A stretch of DNA of 64,000 nucleotides from contig JAVBMN010000023.1 in the NCBI GenBank assembly GCA_031552405.1, forward strand, positions 1 through 64,000. The letters are read 5' to 3'. The notes beneath the pieces were generated by a model, which was given only the letters and a program-made list of their open reading frames with translations, did not search any database and was not told where the DNA came from. Source of the stretch: UBA1794 sp031552405. GTDB lineage: Bacteria > Bacteroidota > Bacteroidia > Bacteroidales > Bacteroidaceae. A program made the position numbers and the translations under genes. Shown in pieces: positions 9,792 through 18,784 of the stretch (positions are counted from its first letter, which is position 1; each line of letters begins with the position of its first letter).

Positions 9792-10967
9792 CTACTTGCA
9801 TGCCAAACGGTAAATCTGCTCGGTATCCTTACAGCTAAGTTTTTTAAAAGAGCCTATCAACTCGCCTTTGTTCTTATGCAAGCGTTTGACGAGCAACGGA
9901 ATATCCTCTTCTTCCGCTCCTAGTTCTTCGAAATTAAGTGGCATGCCTAATTTGTAAAAGAAACAACGCAGGCGGAAGATTCCCTCCCGGGCTGTTTCCC
10001 GTTTATCCACAAATGGAGGCACATCCATGACGCGTACGGCAAACTGCGCCAGCTTGTGTTTCTTATCTTCTACAAGATGCTCCATCCAAGCCGGAATTAC
10101 GACAGCAAGTCCAGCACCATGTGTCACATTATAAAGGGCACTGAGTTCGTGCTCCATGAAATGAGAAGCCCAATCTTCTTCACGGCCTACCCCACAAATG
10201 CCATTATGCGCAACCGTCCCCGCCCACATAATATTTGCACGGGCGGCATAATCCTCCGGATTTTCTATAATTTTAGGACCTTCACTGATAATGGCCTTCA
10301 TCACAGCCTCACACATACGATCAGTAACTTCACAGTTCCTCGTATTGGTAAAATAGCGCTCGATAACATGCGCCAACATATCTACAATACCGGCGGCTGT
10401 CTGAAACGGAGGTAAAGTGTAAGTCAGCTCCGGATTCATCAACGCAAAACGGGGACGAAGCTCATACGTAGTACGTACACTCAACTTTAACAAACCTTCT
10501 TCTTTTGTGATTACCGTATTTCCACTTCCTTCACTCCCCGCAGCCGGGATTGTCAGAACAACCCCCACAGGAAGAGCTTCTTCTACCTGATATTTCCCTA
10601 TGAAAAAGTCCCAGAAATCACCATCATACAATGCACCTGCGGCAATAGCCTTAGCCGTATCGATAACCGAACCACCTCCTACAGCCAACAGAAAGTCGAC
10701 CCGTTCCTGTTTGGCCAAGTAAATCCCTTCATATACTTTATCATCCATTGGGTTGGGCTGAACGCCCCCTAATGAAACATAGGTAATGTTACTTCCTTCC
10801 AGAGATTTCGTGACACGTTGTAGCAAACCGCTTCGCACAGCCGAACCGCCACCGTACACTATCAACACTTTCTTAGCACCGTAACGCTGCAAAAGTTCAC
10901 CCGTTTTTTCTTCAGCCCTCTTATCAAATACAAACTCCGTAGGACTATAAAATATAAAATTCTTCAT
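9792..10967 (-). CDS. Iron-type (group III) alcohol/aldehyde dehydrogenase, YqhD/BdhA-like
   Basis: A 391-residue cytosolic NAD(P)H-dependent oxidoreductase. The nucleotide-binding GGGSVIDTAK motif is at residues 97-106. The metal ligands are D196, H200, H269 and H283, with exactly the spacing of E. coli YqhD (194/198/267/281). This favours the YqhD/butanol-dehydrogenase branch, which reduces short aldehydes with NADPH and helps detoxify reactive aldehydes. It is monocistronic and convergent with the HTCS. The divergent gap of 379 bp to the next gene is described separately. Only a weak promoter match is seen upstream. Confidence 0.92.
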   Translation of the reverse strand: MKNFIFYSPTEFVFDKRAEEKTGELLQRYGAKKVLIVYGGGSAVRSGLLQRVTKSLEGSNITYVSLGGVQPNPMDDKVYEGIYLAKQERVDFLLAVGGGSVIDTAKAIAAGALYDGDFWDFFIGKYQVEEALPVGVVLTIPAAGSEGSGNTVITKEEGLLKLSVRTTYELRPRFALMNPELTYTLPPFQTAAGIVDMLAHVIERYFTNTRNCEVTDRMCEAVMKAIISEGPKIIENPEDYAARANIMWAGTVAHNGICGVGREEDWASHFMEHELSALYNVTHGAGLAVVIPAWMEHLVEDKKHKLAQFAVRVMDVPPFVDKRETAREGIFRLRCFFYKLGMPLNFEELGAEEEDIPLLVKRLHKNKGELIGSFKKLSCKDTEQIYRLACK

Positions 10968-11261
10968 AAATGTTATCCTGCTCTTTTAGACCTCCACTAC
11001 TCTGATGAATACGTATGCAAAGTAAAAGAAAAAGGATCACTCAAGCCGCATTTTTTGACAAAAATAAACATATAAGGTTTCATCAAACGCATTAATACAC
11101 AGAAACAGCCTTATACATAGGCCCAATAGCATCACACAGCGTCCTGTTAATAACTTTAAAAAATATGACATAAAACGTTTTTATCTATAGTCCTATGGTT
11201 GAATTATAACTCAATTGAGTCTACATATCCGTATCTTCTCCTATTTAACCCATGTACCCCC
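10968..11261. other. Divergent intergenic region without recognisable gene
   Basis: This AT-rich stretch holds upstream sequence of the dehydrogenase (-) and the secreted protein (+). No ORF with coding character, tRNA or strong hairpin was seen. The well-formed promoter for the rightward gene lies just downstream of it. Confidence 0.5.
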
Positions 11262-11291
11262 TTGACTTTCTCAACACACCCCTTATCTTTG
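11262..11291 (+). promoter_or_regulatory. Bacteroidetes promoter (-33 TTG, -7 TATCTTTG)
   Basis: TTG at 11262-11264 and TATCTTTG at 11284-11291 are separated by exactly 19 bp, the canonical -33/-7 spacing. The predicted leader to the ATG at 11347 is about 50 nt. It is the best-formed promoter in the window. Confidence 0.75.
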
Positions 11292-11346
11292 AAGCAGGGA
11301 AAACAATAACCTAAATGTATTTACTGCTTAAAAACTAATTGTACTT

Positions 11347-14154
11347 ATGAACAGATTAACCCGCTTTTTAGCATTGCCGCTATTCGCTTGTGCAGTCTTC
11401 TCGCAAACCTCGTTTGCGCAGACTATAGGCGATAATTTTACCGACCGGATTACGAATCCCGGATTTGAAGGTGGCGAAACTTCGCTTATAGCTGCAGGAA
11501 GTGAGCGATACCTACAACCCGATGGTTGGACTTTAACAACCGACAGAACAGGATGGAGAGATGTCGGATTGAACACAACAAGCGAAACAACTCCTTCTAA
11601 TGAAGGCCAAAAATACTATAATGTATGGTCAGGAGGTGTCAAGTCGCTAAATGTAAACCAAAAGATAACCTTGCCGGCCGGAAAATACAAGCTGACCGCT
11701 GCGATGCGTATGACCGATCCGAGACCTGAATACATTACTGATCAGCACATTTATGCCACAACCGCTGATGGTGTAACTTATAAGTCTAGCATTCTGACAG
11801 AAAAAGGTATCGGTATTGTAACAGGACAGAATGAAAACGAAGAAGATATTGTAGACAGGACTCGTTGGGATACTTTAACTGTGGTCTTTAACAGTACCAA
11901 AGAACAACTGCTTACAATTGGCGCCGCTTCTTCAAACACAACCGAAGGAACTTCTGCCGGTTGGTTCCAGATAGACAACTTTCAGTTGTCTTATGTAGGT
12001 GCACCTGGAGATCCGGACATCAATGACATACTTGCTGTGTTTAAAACAAAAATAGCAGCTATTGATCAAGCCGGATATTCTGAGAGCAACATTCCCCCCA
12101 AGACTTATTATGATTTAATCGACCTCGTAAACCAGGCAAACGCTGTGAACAGCAGTACTTCTTATGCAGATGCTTCAGCTATCATGGAAAATCTTACAAC
12201 TGCTATGGAGGCTGCTGAGCAAGGAAAGACACTTTACGCCAACCTGCTCCTTGAGTTCGAGAAGGCCGAACGAGTTCCCAATACCTATATCGGTTTTGCT
12301 GAATATGATGCTATTGTAGGAGAAGGCCTTGATATAATAGCCGACTCAGAGGCAGACAATGCTGCATTTGAAAGTATAATAGCCAAGTTGAAGCAAGGTT
12401 ACTACGATGTGAACTACACTGAGATGGGCACAGCAACTGGTGATGATGCGAAAGACGCTACTTGGCTAATTGCCAATCCGAACTACACCAAAGACGGAGG
12501 TAGCACAAGTGTAAAAGAAGACGGTATCAGCACTTCCTGGACTTCTACTTGGACGTATATAGGTTGGGGTGATCAATGGATTGGTCAGGGAGTAACTCTT
12601 AATGGTCCTACCGAAGACACACAAGTAAACGCCTACAATTATAATGGTTGGAATTACAGCAACATTGAAATGAAACAAGCGATTGCCAACCTGCCTGAAG
12701 GAACCTATTCACTTTCTTGTTCTTTCCACACTTACTCTGCACCTGGCGAAGGATGGATCTATGCAAAATCCAGCTACGAAGAGCAGAAGATGTCGCCTTC
12801 TTACAAATACGATGAGGCAGCTGATCCTGCAACCCCTTGGTGGGAAGTTGTCAGCACCGAGAAACTGTATGTAGGCAGTGGTGATGTGTTGAATATCGGT
12901 TATTTCGCCCAGAGAAGCGATGGATTCTGTGGAGTGAATTTCACAGGGTGGAAGCTTACCTACTACGGAAAGGCCGGTAGTGCCGACAAGTTGGTTGAAG
13001 AACTTGTGGCGCAGGCAGAAACGATGCTTAATGACGAGGAAATTCTAATTACCCCTGTAGAAAAGAAAGGACTACAAGATGCAGTTGATCTGGCTGCTGA
13101 AGCGGCAGACAAGAGCGTTGCTGTTGAACCTCTGCAAACTGGCATTGCCAATGCAGAAGCCAGCACCAAACTTTATGCTAGCGTAAACAAAGAGTACGGA
13201 GCAGCCCTTGACTACCTGAGTGAAGGCGACAGTAGAGGAGCCAGCGAAGCTGATTACAATGAGTTGCTGGGAGCCATCAACACACTCGAAAGCACTTTGG
13301 AGAAAGACACCACCTCTCGTTTTGCATTATCAGTATTACAAGGTGAGCTTCACAAAGCGATTGTAAAGTTCCAGTTCAAGCTTACAAAACTGGCGAGCGA
13401 AGGATCGCCTGTAGACGTAACACCCGGTATTGTGAATCCTACCATCGAGGTTAGCGGAAGTACAACAGTGCCCAACGGATGGACTGCCAGCGTAAGCGGA
13501 AGTGCCAACTACACCAATGGCGGACAGCATTACTCCGGTAACACCTCCGACCGTTACATTGACTCGTACAATGGCACTGCAGGAACTTTGAAATATACGA
13601 TCAAGCAAACCATAGCTGTTCCTAATGGTACCTATATCCTTAAATGTGCCGGACGTTCAAGTGGCGATGGAGCCTATCTCTATGCGATTGGCAGTTCAAA
13701 GAACACTGCAGTTATTATCAACAATGGCTCAACCGGTGGAGGTATCCAGGAAAGCGGTGAATACACCAGCAACGAAGATGCCGGTTACGGATGGAACTGG
13801 ATTGTTATTAACGGCATTGAAGTTACCGACCGCACTATTGAGATTGGTGTTACCTGCGATCCGGAAGTAAGCGGAGGCGATGCATGGACCGGAACCTGGT
13901 TCTCTGCCGATGACTTTACCCTGATGTGCACTGAAGGCGAAGGCTACAACGCTATAGAAGAGCAGAAAGAGAACATAAAGGCTACACCTTCTGCAGGCTT
14001 CTATGTAGAGAATGGCTACATTAAGAGCAAAAACGACGAGCCCTTCACTGTTACCTCAATAAGTGGCATCGAATACCCGGCCAGCAGCCAACTGTTACCC
14101 GGTTCTTACATAGTAAAAACGCAAGAAGGAAGCTTTAGCATCTTCATTCAATAA
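11347..14154 (+). CDS. Secreted modular protein: carbohydrate-binding-like and helical repeat domains, sorting-like C-terminus
   Basis: 935 residues. A signal peptide (residues 1-25, ending TSFAQ) is followed by a jelly-roll-like module (about 28-217, opening ITNPGFEGG and closing FQIDNFQLSYVG), a helical FIVAR-like segment (about 225-300), a second beta module (about 375-541), another helical segment (about 545-685) and a third beta module (about 693-862, WFSADDFTLMC). The last 60 residues (YVENGYIK, QLLPGSYIV) match the tails of the proteins at 30076 and 35633, and residues 375-862 parallel the C-terminal two-thirds of the latter. By analogy with such modules it probably binds glycans at the cell surface, but no catalytic motif is visible. 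A strong promoter and a strong terminator make it monocistronic. Confidence 0.7.
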   Translation: MNRLTRFLALPLFACAVFSQTSFAQTIGDNFTDRITNPGFEGGETSLIAAGSERYLQPDGWTLTTDRTGWRDVGLNTTSETTPSNEGQKYYNVWSGGVKSLNVNQKITLPAGKYKLTAAMRMTDPRPEYITDQHIYATTADGVTYKSSILTEKGIGIVTGQNENEEDIVDRTRWDTLTVVFNSTKEQLLTIGAASSNTTEGTSAGWFQIDNFQLSYVGAPGDPDINDILAVFKTKIAAIDQAGYSESNIPPKTYYDLIDLVNQANAVNSSTSYADASAIMENLTTAMEAAEQGKTLYANLLLEFEKAERVPNTYIGFAEYDAIVGEGLDIIADSEADNAAFESIIAKLKQGYYDVNYTEMGTATGDDAKDATWLIANPNYTKDGGSTSVKEDGISTSWTSTWTYIGWGDQWIGQGVTLNGPTEDTQVNAYNYNGWNYSNIEMKQAIANLPEGTYSLSCSFHTYSAPGEGWIYAKSSYEEQKMSPSYKYDEAADPATPWWEVVSTEKLYVGSGDVLNIGYFAQRSDGFCGVNFTGWKLTYYGKAGSADKLVEELVAQAETMLNDEEILITPVEKKGLQDAVDLAAEAADKSVAVEPLQTGIANAEASTKLYASVNKEYGAALDYLSEGDSRGASEADYNELLGAINTLESTLEKDTTSRFALSVLQGELHKAIVKFQFKLTKLASEGSPVDVTPGIVNPTIEVSGSTTVPNGWTASVSGSANYTNGGQHYSGNTSDRYIDSYNGTAGTLKYTIKQTIAVPNGTYILKCAGRSSGDGAYLYAIGSSKNTAVIINNGSTGGGIQESGEYTSNEDAGYGWNWIVINGIEVTDRTIEIGVTCDPEVSGGDAWTGTWFSADDFTLMCTEGEGYNAIEEQKENIKATPSAGFYVENGYIKSKNDEPFTVTSISGIEYPASSQLLPGSYIVKTQEGSFSIFIQ

Positions 14155-14193
14155 GACATAGATACAACCAATTTAATTAAACCAAATTAGCCC

Positions 14194-14233
14194 GACGGCT
14201 ACCGTACGCGAAGTATGGTAGCCGTCTTTTTTT
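14194..14233 (+). terminator. Rho-independent terminator
   Basis: A GACGGCTACC stem, closed by its complement ending at 14226, has a GCGAA loop and is followed by seven T (14227-14233). It lies 40 bp after the stop of the secreted modular protein. Confidence 0.92.
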
Positions 14234-14265
14234 GGCGAAAGCTTTCTATATAAGGAAAATAGCCT

Positions 14266-14273
14266 TATTTTTG
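14266..14273 (+). promoter_or_regulatory. -7 element TATTTTTG for the GH2 gene
   Basis: An exact TAnnTTTG match 32 bp upstream of the GH2 ATG and downstream of the previous terminator. The GH2 gene therefore has its own promoter. Confidence 0.6.
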
Positions 14274-14304
14274 CAGAAATATTTAATTAAAACAACCTAC
14301 CTTC

Positions 14305-17214
14305 ATGAAAAAACTTAATCTGTTACTTCTCACTCTTCTCTTGTGCACATTGCTTCCGGCACAAACCATCAGTCTGGCCGGGCAATGGAAGTTCCAAATG
14401 GACAGGGAAGATAAAGGCGTAACGCAGGAGTGGTTTAAGAAGACCTCTCTGGATGACCAGATCCGTCTACCGGGATCTATGCCTGAACGTCTGAAAGGCG
14501 ACCGTGTAAATGCCAAAACCGTATGGACCGGCAGTCTGTACGACAGTACTTACTACTACAGCCCCGCCATGGCCAAATACCGCGAGGAAGGAAATATCAA
14601 GTTTCCCTTCTTCCTCACACCGGTGCGCCACTATGTGGGAGTAGCCTGGTACCAGCGTACTGTGACCCTTCCCAAAGACTGGAGCAACCATCACATCACC
14701 CTGTTCCTGGAACGCCCACACATTGAAACGACTTTGTGGGTAAACGGTGTGCAAGTGGGTACACAGAACTCACTTTGTACCCCCCATGTGTACGACCTCA
14801 CCGCCCATCTGAAAGCAGGCAAGGAAAATTCCATCGCCATCCGGATCGACAACCGCATCAAAGAGGCGTATGACGTAGGTCAGGATTCGCACAGCATTAC
14901 TGACCAGACTCAAGGCAACTGGAACGGCATCGTGGGCCGAATGGAGCTACAGGGCACCCCAAAAGCATGGATCCAAGCCATCCAAGTGTATCCCGATGTA
15001 GCAAAAAAGGAAGCGAAAGTAAAGATCGTTCTCTGCACAGAAAAGCCTCAAACGCTGAAAGGCACGATAAGTCTTAATGCCACCAGCTTTAACTCTCCTG
15101 AGGCCTCGCGTACCAAATCATTGGAAATGCCGCTTCCCAACGTAAAAAATCCGGGCATACACAACCTGGAAGTTACCCTGCCTATGGGTGATGACATGCT
15201 GTTGTGGAACGAGTTCCACCCCGCCCTGTATAAGCTCACCGCCACCCTGCGCACATCCCTGGGTGAACAGGTCAAAACCACCGAGTTCGGTATGCGCGAT
15301 TTCAAGATAGAAGGCAAGAACTTCTACATCAACGGCGTACAAACCATGCTGCGCGGAACAGTAGAGAACTGCGACTTCCCCCTGACAGGCTATGCCCCCA
15401 TGGACGTAGAGTCTTGGATTGAAGTATACCGCAAGTGCAAAGAGTACGGCCTGAATCACATGCGTTTTCATTCCTTCTGCCCACCCGAAGCAGCCTTTAA
15501 GGCAGCCGACCGCGCAGGTTTCTACATTCAGCCCGAAGCAGGAAGCTGGCCCAACCACGGCGTAAAGCTGGGGTATGACAAGCCTATCGATAAGTACCTG
15601 TTAACGGAAGGACTCCGCATGAGCGTGGAATATGGCAATTCCCCTTCCTTCTGTATGTTCGCCATTGGCAATGAGCCCGCAGGCCGCTGGGTAGATGCCG
15701 TAGCCGATATGAATGCCGTAATCAAACAAGCAGATGCACGCCGTGTATACACCGGTGCTTCTGTAGGTGGAAGCTGGCAATGGCAGCCCCGCAATGAGTA
15801 CCATGTCAGAGCAGGTGTACGCGGACTGGAATGGAACCGCAGCCAACCCGAATCCATGAGCGACTTCGGGAGCCGTATCGATAGCGTGCAACGACCTTTC
15901 ATCTCTCACGAAACCGGCCAATGGTGCGCTTTCCCTGATTTCGGAGAAATAGACCAGTACACAGGTGTAACCAAAGCACTTAACTTCGAGATCTTCCGCG
16001 ACATCCTGAAGGAAAACCACATGGCCGACCGCGCCTACCCCTTCCTCATGGCTTCCGGAAAGCTGCAGATCATCTGCTACAAGCACGAAATGGAGAAAAC
16101 CTTCCGTACTCCGGGCTATGCCGGATTCCAACTCCTTGCCCTCAATGATTATTCCGGACAGGGAAGTGCACTCGTAGGGCCGCTCAACGTATTCTTCCGC
16201 GAAAAAGGATATATAAACGCCGAAGAATGGGGACGTTTCTGTGCTCCTACCGTATTATTGGCGCGCATCCCGAAGTTCACCTTCACCAACGAGGAAACCT
16301 TGCAAGCCACTTTTGAAGCAGCCCATTTTGCCGAAGAAGCCATCTCTAATGCAAAGATCAGCTACTGCATCACCGATGCCAATGGAGGAGCAGTAAAAAG
16401 CGGAAAGATCGGACAATTCAACATACCCCTCGGGCACAATGTGCCATTGGGCAAGCTGGATCTTTCCTTGAAAGACCTGCCTGCTCCCGCTCAATACAAG
16501 CTTGAAATAGCGATTGAAGGCAGCACCATTAAGAACGACTGGGATTTCTGGGTATATCCGGCTCAGATCAACCCCGAAGAGCTACAGGCCGATGCTTCCA
16601 TCCTCGTGACAGACACTCTGGACCAAGGCGCTATCGACTGCCTCCAGAAAGGTGGAAAAGTACTTCTCCTTGCTGCCGGGAAAATCAGCTATGGGAAAGA
16701 TATTGTGCAGCAGTTTACTCCTGTATTCTGGAATACCTCCTGGTTCAAGATGCGCCCCCCGCACACCACAGGTTTACTGATTGACAATAAGCATCCCCTG
16801 TTCCGCAATTTCCCCACCGAATACCATAGCAATCTGCAATGGTGGGAACTTTCCAACCGTACTCAGGTCATGCAATTCAGCGATTTCCCCGCCGAATTCC
16901 AGCCCACGGTGCAAACCATTGACACCTGGTTCCTGAGTCGCAAGGCCGGTATGCTCTTCGAGGCAAACGTACTGAACGGACGCCTCTTGATGACAAGCAT
17001 GGATCTCACTTCAGCACCCGACAAGCGTATTGTAGCCCGCCAGCTTTATAGATCGGTATTGGATTACATGCGTAGCGACGAGTTCTACCCCGAACACACT
17101 ATAGCAGTTGAACGCATTGGCGACCTATTCACCAAGATAGCTCCCAAAGTAAGCTCCTATACCAACAGTTCGCCGGATGAACTTCGCCCTGTGACCAACA
17201 AGGCAGGAAGATAA
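14305..17214 (+). CDS. Glycoside hydrolase family 2 exo-glycosidase, exported
   Basis: 969 residues with a signal peptide ending LLPAQ. Domains: N-terminal sugar-binding jelly roll (about 25-210, including WYQRTVTLP and LWVNGVQVG), Ig-like domain (about 215-340), catalytic TIM barrel (about 345-640) and a C-terminal beta extension. The acid/base is E457 in IGNEP and the nucleophile E536 in SHETGQW, the standard GH2 pair. GH2 enzymes are retaining beta-galactosidases, beta-glucuronidases, beta-mannosidases and others; the sequence alone does not fix the substrate. The enzyme is probably periplasmic or at the outer membrane. It follows the secreted modular protein but has its own promoter, and no SusCD pair is adjacent. 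Confidence 0.88.
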   Translation: MKKLNLLLLTLLLCTLLPAQTISLAGQWKFQMDREDKGVTQEWFKKTSLDDQIRLPGSMPERLKGDRVNAKTVWTGSLYDSTYYYSPAMAKYREEGNIKFPFFLTPVRHYVGVAWYQRTVTLPKDWSNHHITLFLERPHIETTLWVNGVQVGTQNSLCTPHVYDLTAHLKAGKENSIAIRIDNRIKEAYDVGQDSHSITDQTQGNWNGIVGRMELQGTPKAWIQAIQVYPDVAKKEAKVKIVLCTEKPQTLKGTISLNATSFNSPEASRTKSLEMPLPNVKNPGIHNLEVTLPMGDDMLLWNEFHPALYKLTATLRTSLGEQVKTTEFGMRDFKIEGKNFYINGVQTMLRGTVENCDFPLTGYAPMDVESWIEVYRKCKEYGLNHMRFHSFCPPEAAFKAADRAGFYIQPEAGSWPNHGVKLGYDKPIDKYLLTEGLRMSVEYGNSPSFCMFAIGNEPAGRWVDAVADMNAVIKQADARRVYTGASVGGSWQWQPRNEYHVRAGVRGLEWNRSQPESMSDFGSRIDSVQRPFISHETGQWCAFPDFGEIDQYTGVTKALNFEIFRDILKENHMADRAYPFLMASGKLQIICYKHEMEKTFRTPGYAGFQLLALNDYSGQGSALVGPLNVFFREKGYINAEEWGRFCAPTVLLARIPKFTFTNEETLQATFEAAHFAEEAISNAKISYCITDANGGAVKSGKIGQFNIPLGHNVPLGKLDLSLKDLPAPAQYKLEIAIEGSTIKNDWDFWVYPAQINPEELQADASILVTDTLDQGAIDCLQKGGKVLLLAAGKISYGKDIVQQFTPVFWNTSWFKMRPPHTTGLLIDNKHPLFRNFPTEYHSNLQWWELSNRTQVMQFSDFPAEFQPTVQTIDTWFLSRKAGMLFEANVLNGRLLMTSMDLTSAPDKRIVARQLYRSVLDYMRSDEFYPEHTIAVERIGDLFTKIAPKVSSYTNSSPDELRPVTNKAGR

Positions 17215-17232
17215 TTCATCCATAATCCAAAG

Positions 17233-17285
17233 AAAGGGTGTGCTGGAAGTTCTATTCAATAGATCTTCCAGCACACCCTTTTTTT
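17233..17285. terminator. Strong bidirectional terminator between GH2 and GNAT genes
   Basis: A 17-bp arm at 17233-17249 (AAAGGGTGTGCTGGAAG) pairs perfectly with 17265-17281 and is flanked by A-rich and T-rich tracts. The genes on either side converge on it. Confidence 0.92.
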
Positions 17286-17299
17286 ATCTATGAAGTGCA

Positions 17300-17764
17300 C
17301 TACCTTCCGGGTGTTTCAAACACTTGTCTATATACCTTTCCCCACTTTTCGTCCATAAAAACAGTTTCGCGATAAAAAGTATAAGAGGAAAGAAAGCCAA
17401 GCCAGAAGGCACGCGCTTTTGTTGCTTCATAAAGCTGCTTTATTTGCCATTGCCCGCTATGCAATCGAAACACTTCTTTGACAAGCTGAGTTGCAAAATG
17501 TCTGTTACGATACTCCTTCTGAATAAACATTTCACAGACTTCGAATGGCTCGGCACTCAAATCAACCACAATAAAACCAATAGGAATACCCTTATAACAG
17601 GCAAAATAGCCTACACGAAATTCATCCAACACTGTGGATATCGGATAAGTCCCATCCACATCAGGCTTTGCGCCCGTCAAAGGAGAGAACTCCTCCTCAT
17701 AGATATTACTTAGCTGGGCGTATTGCGGGTTGTCGCTATAGAATCTTTTTATCCCGATATTCAT
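17300..17764 (-). CDS. GNAT-family N-acetyltransferase
   Basis: 154 residues, the usual size for a single GNAT domain. The strand IGFIVVD and the acetyl-CoA pyrophosphate-binding loop (KEYRNRHFATQL, near residues 84-95) are recognisable. It would transfer an acetyl group from acetyl-CoA to an amine; the substrate cannot be read from the sequence. It follows the lipoprotein gene by 21 bp and probably forms a two-gene operon with it. Confidence 0.78.
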   Translation of the reverse strand: MNIGIKRFYSDNPQYAQLSNIYEEEFSPLTGAKPDVDGTYPISTVLDEFRVGYFACYKGIPIGFIVVDLSAEPFEVCEMFIQKEYRNRHFATQLVKEVFRLHSGQWQIKQLYEATKARAFWLGFLSSYTFYRETVFMDEKWGKVYRQVFETPGR

Positions 17765-17785
17765 TGCCAGATAGCGATAACAGGA

Positions 17786-18640
17786 TTAGTTTTCCAACGC
17801 CTCATTGCGCTTCTTTTGTCCTGCCTTGGCCTGGTAGAACCGCACTTTGACAAGCGCATCTTCCTTCTCTTTTTCCAGTTTCTGCAACATATCTTCTTTT
17901 TCGTACAGGCGATACAGAATACTGATTCCTTTACGGTCAGAAGAAGGAAAGGATACTACCAACGTACGAACTCCCATAAACTCCAGTCGCAAATTCTGGT
18001 TCTCACGTTCGGCAATGAAGCGGGCCACTTTATCAGCTCCGTTTTCTACCAGATAATCCACCTTCTCGCTGACTGCCGTTTTCAAAGTATTACGGAAAGG
18101 AGAACCGCTAGTCGTTTCAGCCGAAGTACCGTCGGGAGCCGTGATGCGTATGCGGGTATGATGCAATGCTGAGGCGCCATGATACACAGAAGTCAGAGCA
18201 AAGACACCACCCTCGCTAATCTGCGCCCGCAGATAGGTGCGAGTGGAATTGGCAAGCTCGGCCTGCGAAGGATAGAAGTAGTTGCCCTGCTCTTCATAAC
18301 GCTTATCCTTAACCAGAATCAGCTTGCGGTGCATGTCATCTACCTCCTGCTGCAGGGAGATACGCACGCTATCGGCCTTGGCCACCACGTCCTGGGCTTG
18401 TGCGATGATGATTTCATTCTTTAGGTCTACCCCTTTCTGGCGGGCCTCAAAGGCTTTTGGATACGCCTTCTTAATACTATCTACCCACATCAGGGCATCG
18501 TCATACAGCCCCTGCTCATAGGCCGAACGAGCGGTTTTCAATAAGGATCCAGCTTGTTCTTCTTCCTTGTTTTTCTTCTCACAGCCCGCCACGCTACACA
18601 GCATAAGCAATACAAGACTGTATATAATCGACTTCTTCAT
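17786..18640 (-). CDS. Predicted lipoprotein with coiled-coil segments, function unknown
   Basis: 284 residues. The lipobox SVAGC puts the acylated cysteine at residue 20, followed by the charged linker EKKNKEEE. Residues 30-65 look TPR-like (AYEQGLYDDALMWVDSI), residues 75-115 form an amphipathic coiled coil, and the C-terminal tail (about 240-284) is very Lys/Glu-rich. No enzyme motif is seen. I do not recognise a named family. It would be exported and anchored in a membrane by its lipid. It has a divergent promoter next to that of cca. Confidence 0.7.
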   Translation of the reverse strand: MKKSIIYSLVLLMLCSVAGCEKKNKEEEQAGSLLKTARSAYEQGLYDDALMWVDSIKKAYPKAFEARQKGVDLKNEIIIAQAQDVVAKADSVRISLQQEVDDMHRKLILVKDKRYEEQGNYFYPSQAELANSTRTYLRAQISEGGVFALTSVYHGASALHHTRIRITAPDGTSAETTSGSPFRNTLKTAVSEKVDYLVENGADKVARFIAERENQNLRLEFMGVRTLVVSFPSSDRKGISILYRLYEKEDMLQKLEKEKEDALVKVRFYQAKAGQKKRNEALEN

Positions 18641-18671
18641 CCTCAGTTACTTTAACAGATTCTTTACCCTG

Positions 18672-18679
18672 CAAATATA
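18672..18679 (-). promoter_or_regulatory. -7 element TATATTTG for the lipoprotein-GNAT operon
   Basis: The plus-strand CAAATATA reads TATATTTG on the minus strand, 31 bp from the ATG at 18640. Confidence 0.6.
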
Positions 18680-18753
18680 CAGCTTTTCAGGAAATCTCCC
18701 TGCCACAAGCCGTTAATTACAGGACAGTGACTACCAATTTGCCCGAAAATCCG

Positions 18754-18761
18754 TATCTTTG
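18754..18761 (+). promoter_or_regulatory. -7 element TATCTTTG for cca
   Basis: An exact TAnnTTTG match. Its last G is the first base of a possible GTG start at 18761, so the real start must be the ATG at 18785. Confidence 0.65.
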
Positions 18762-18784
18762 TGCCCCTGTTGATAGAAAGTAAT

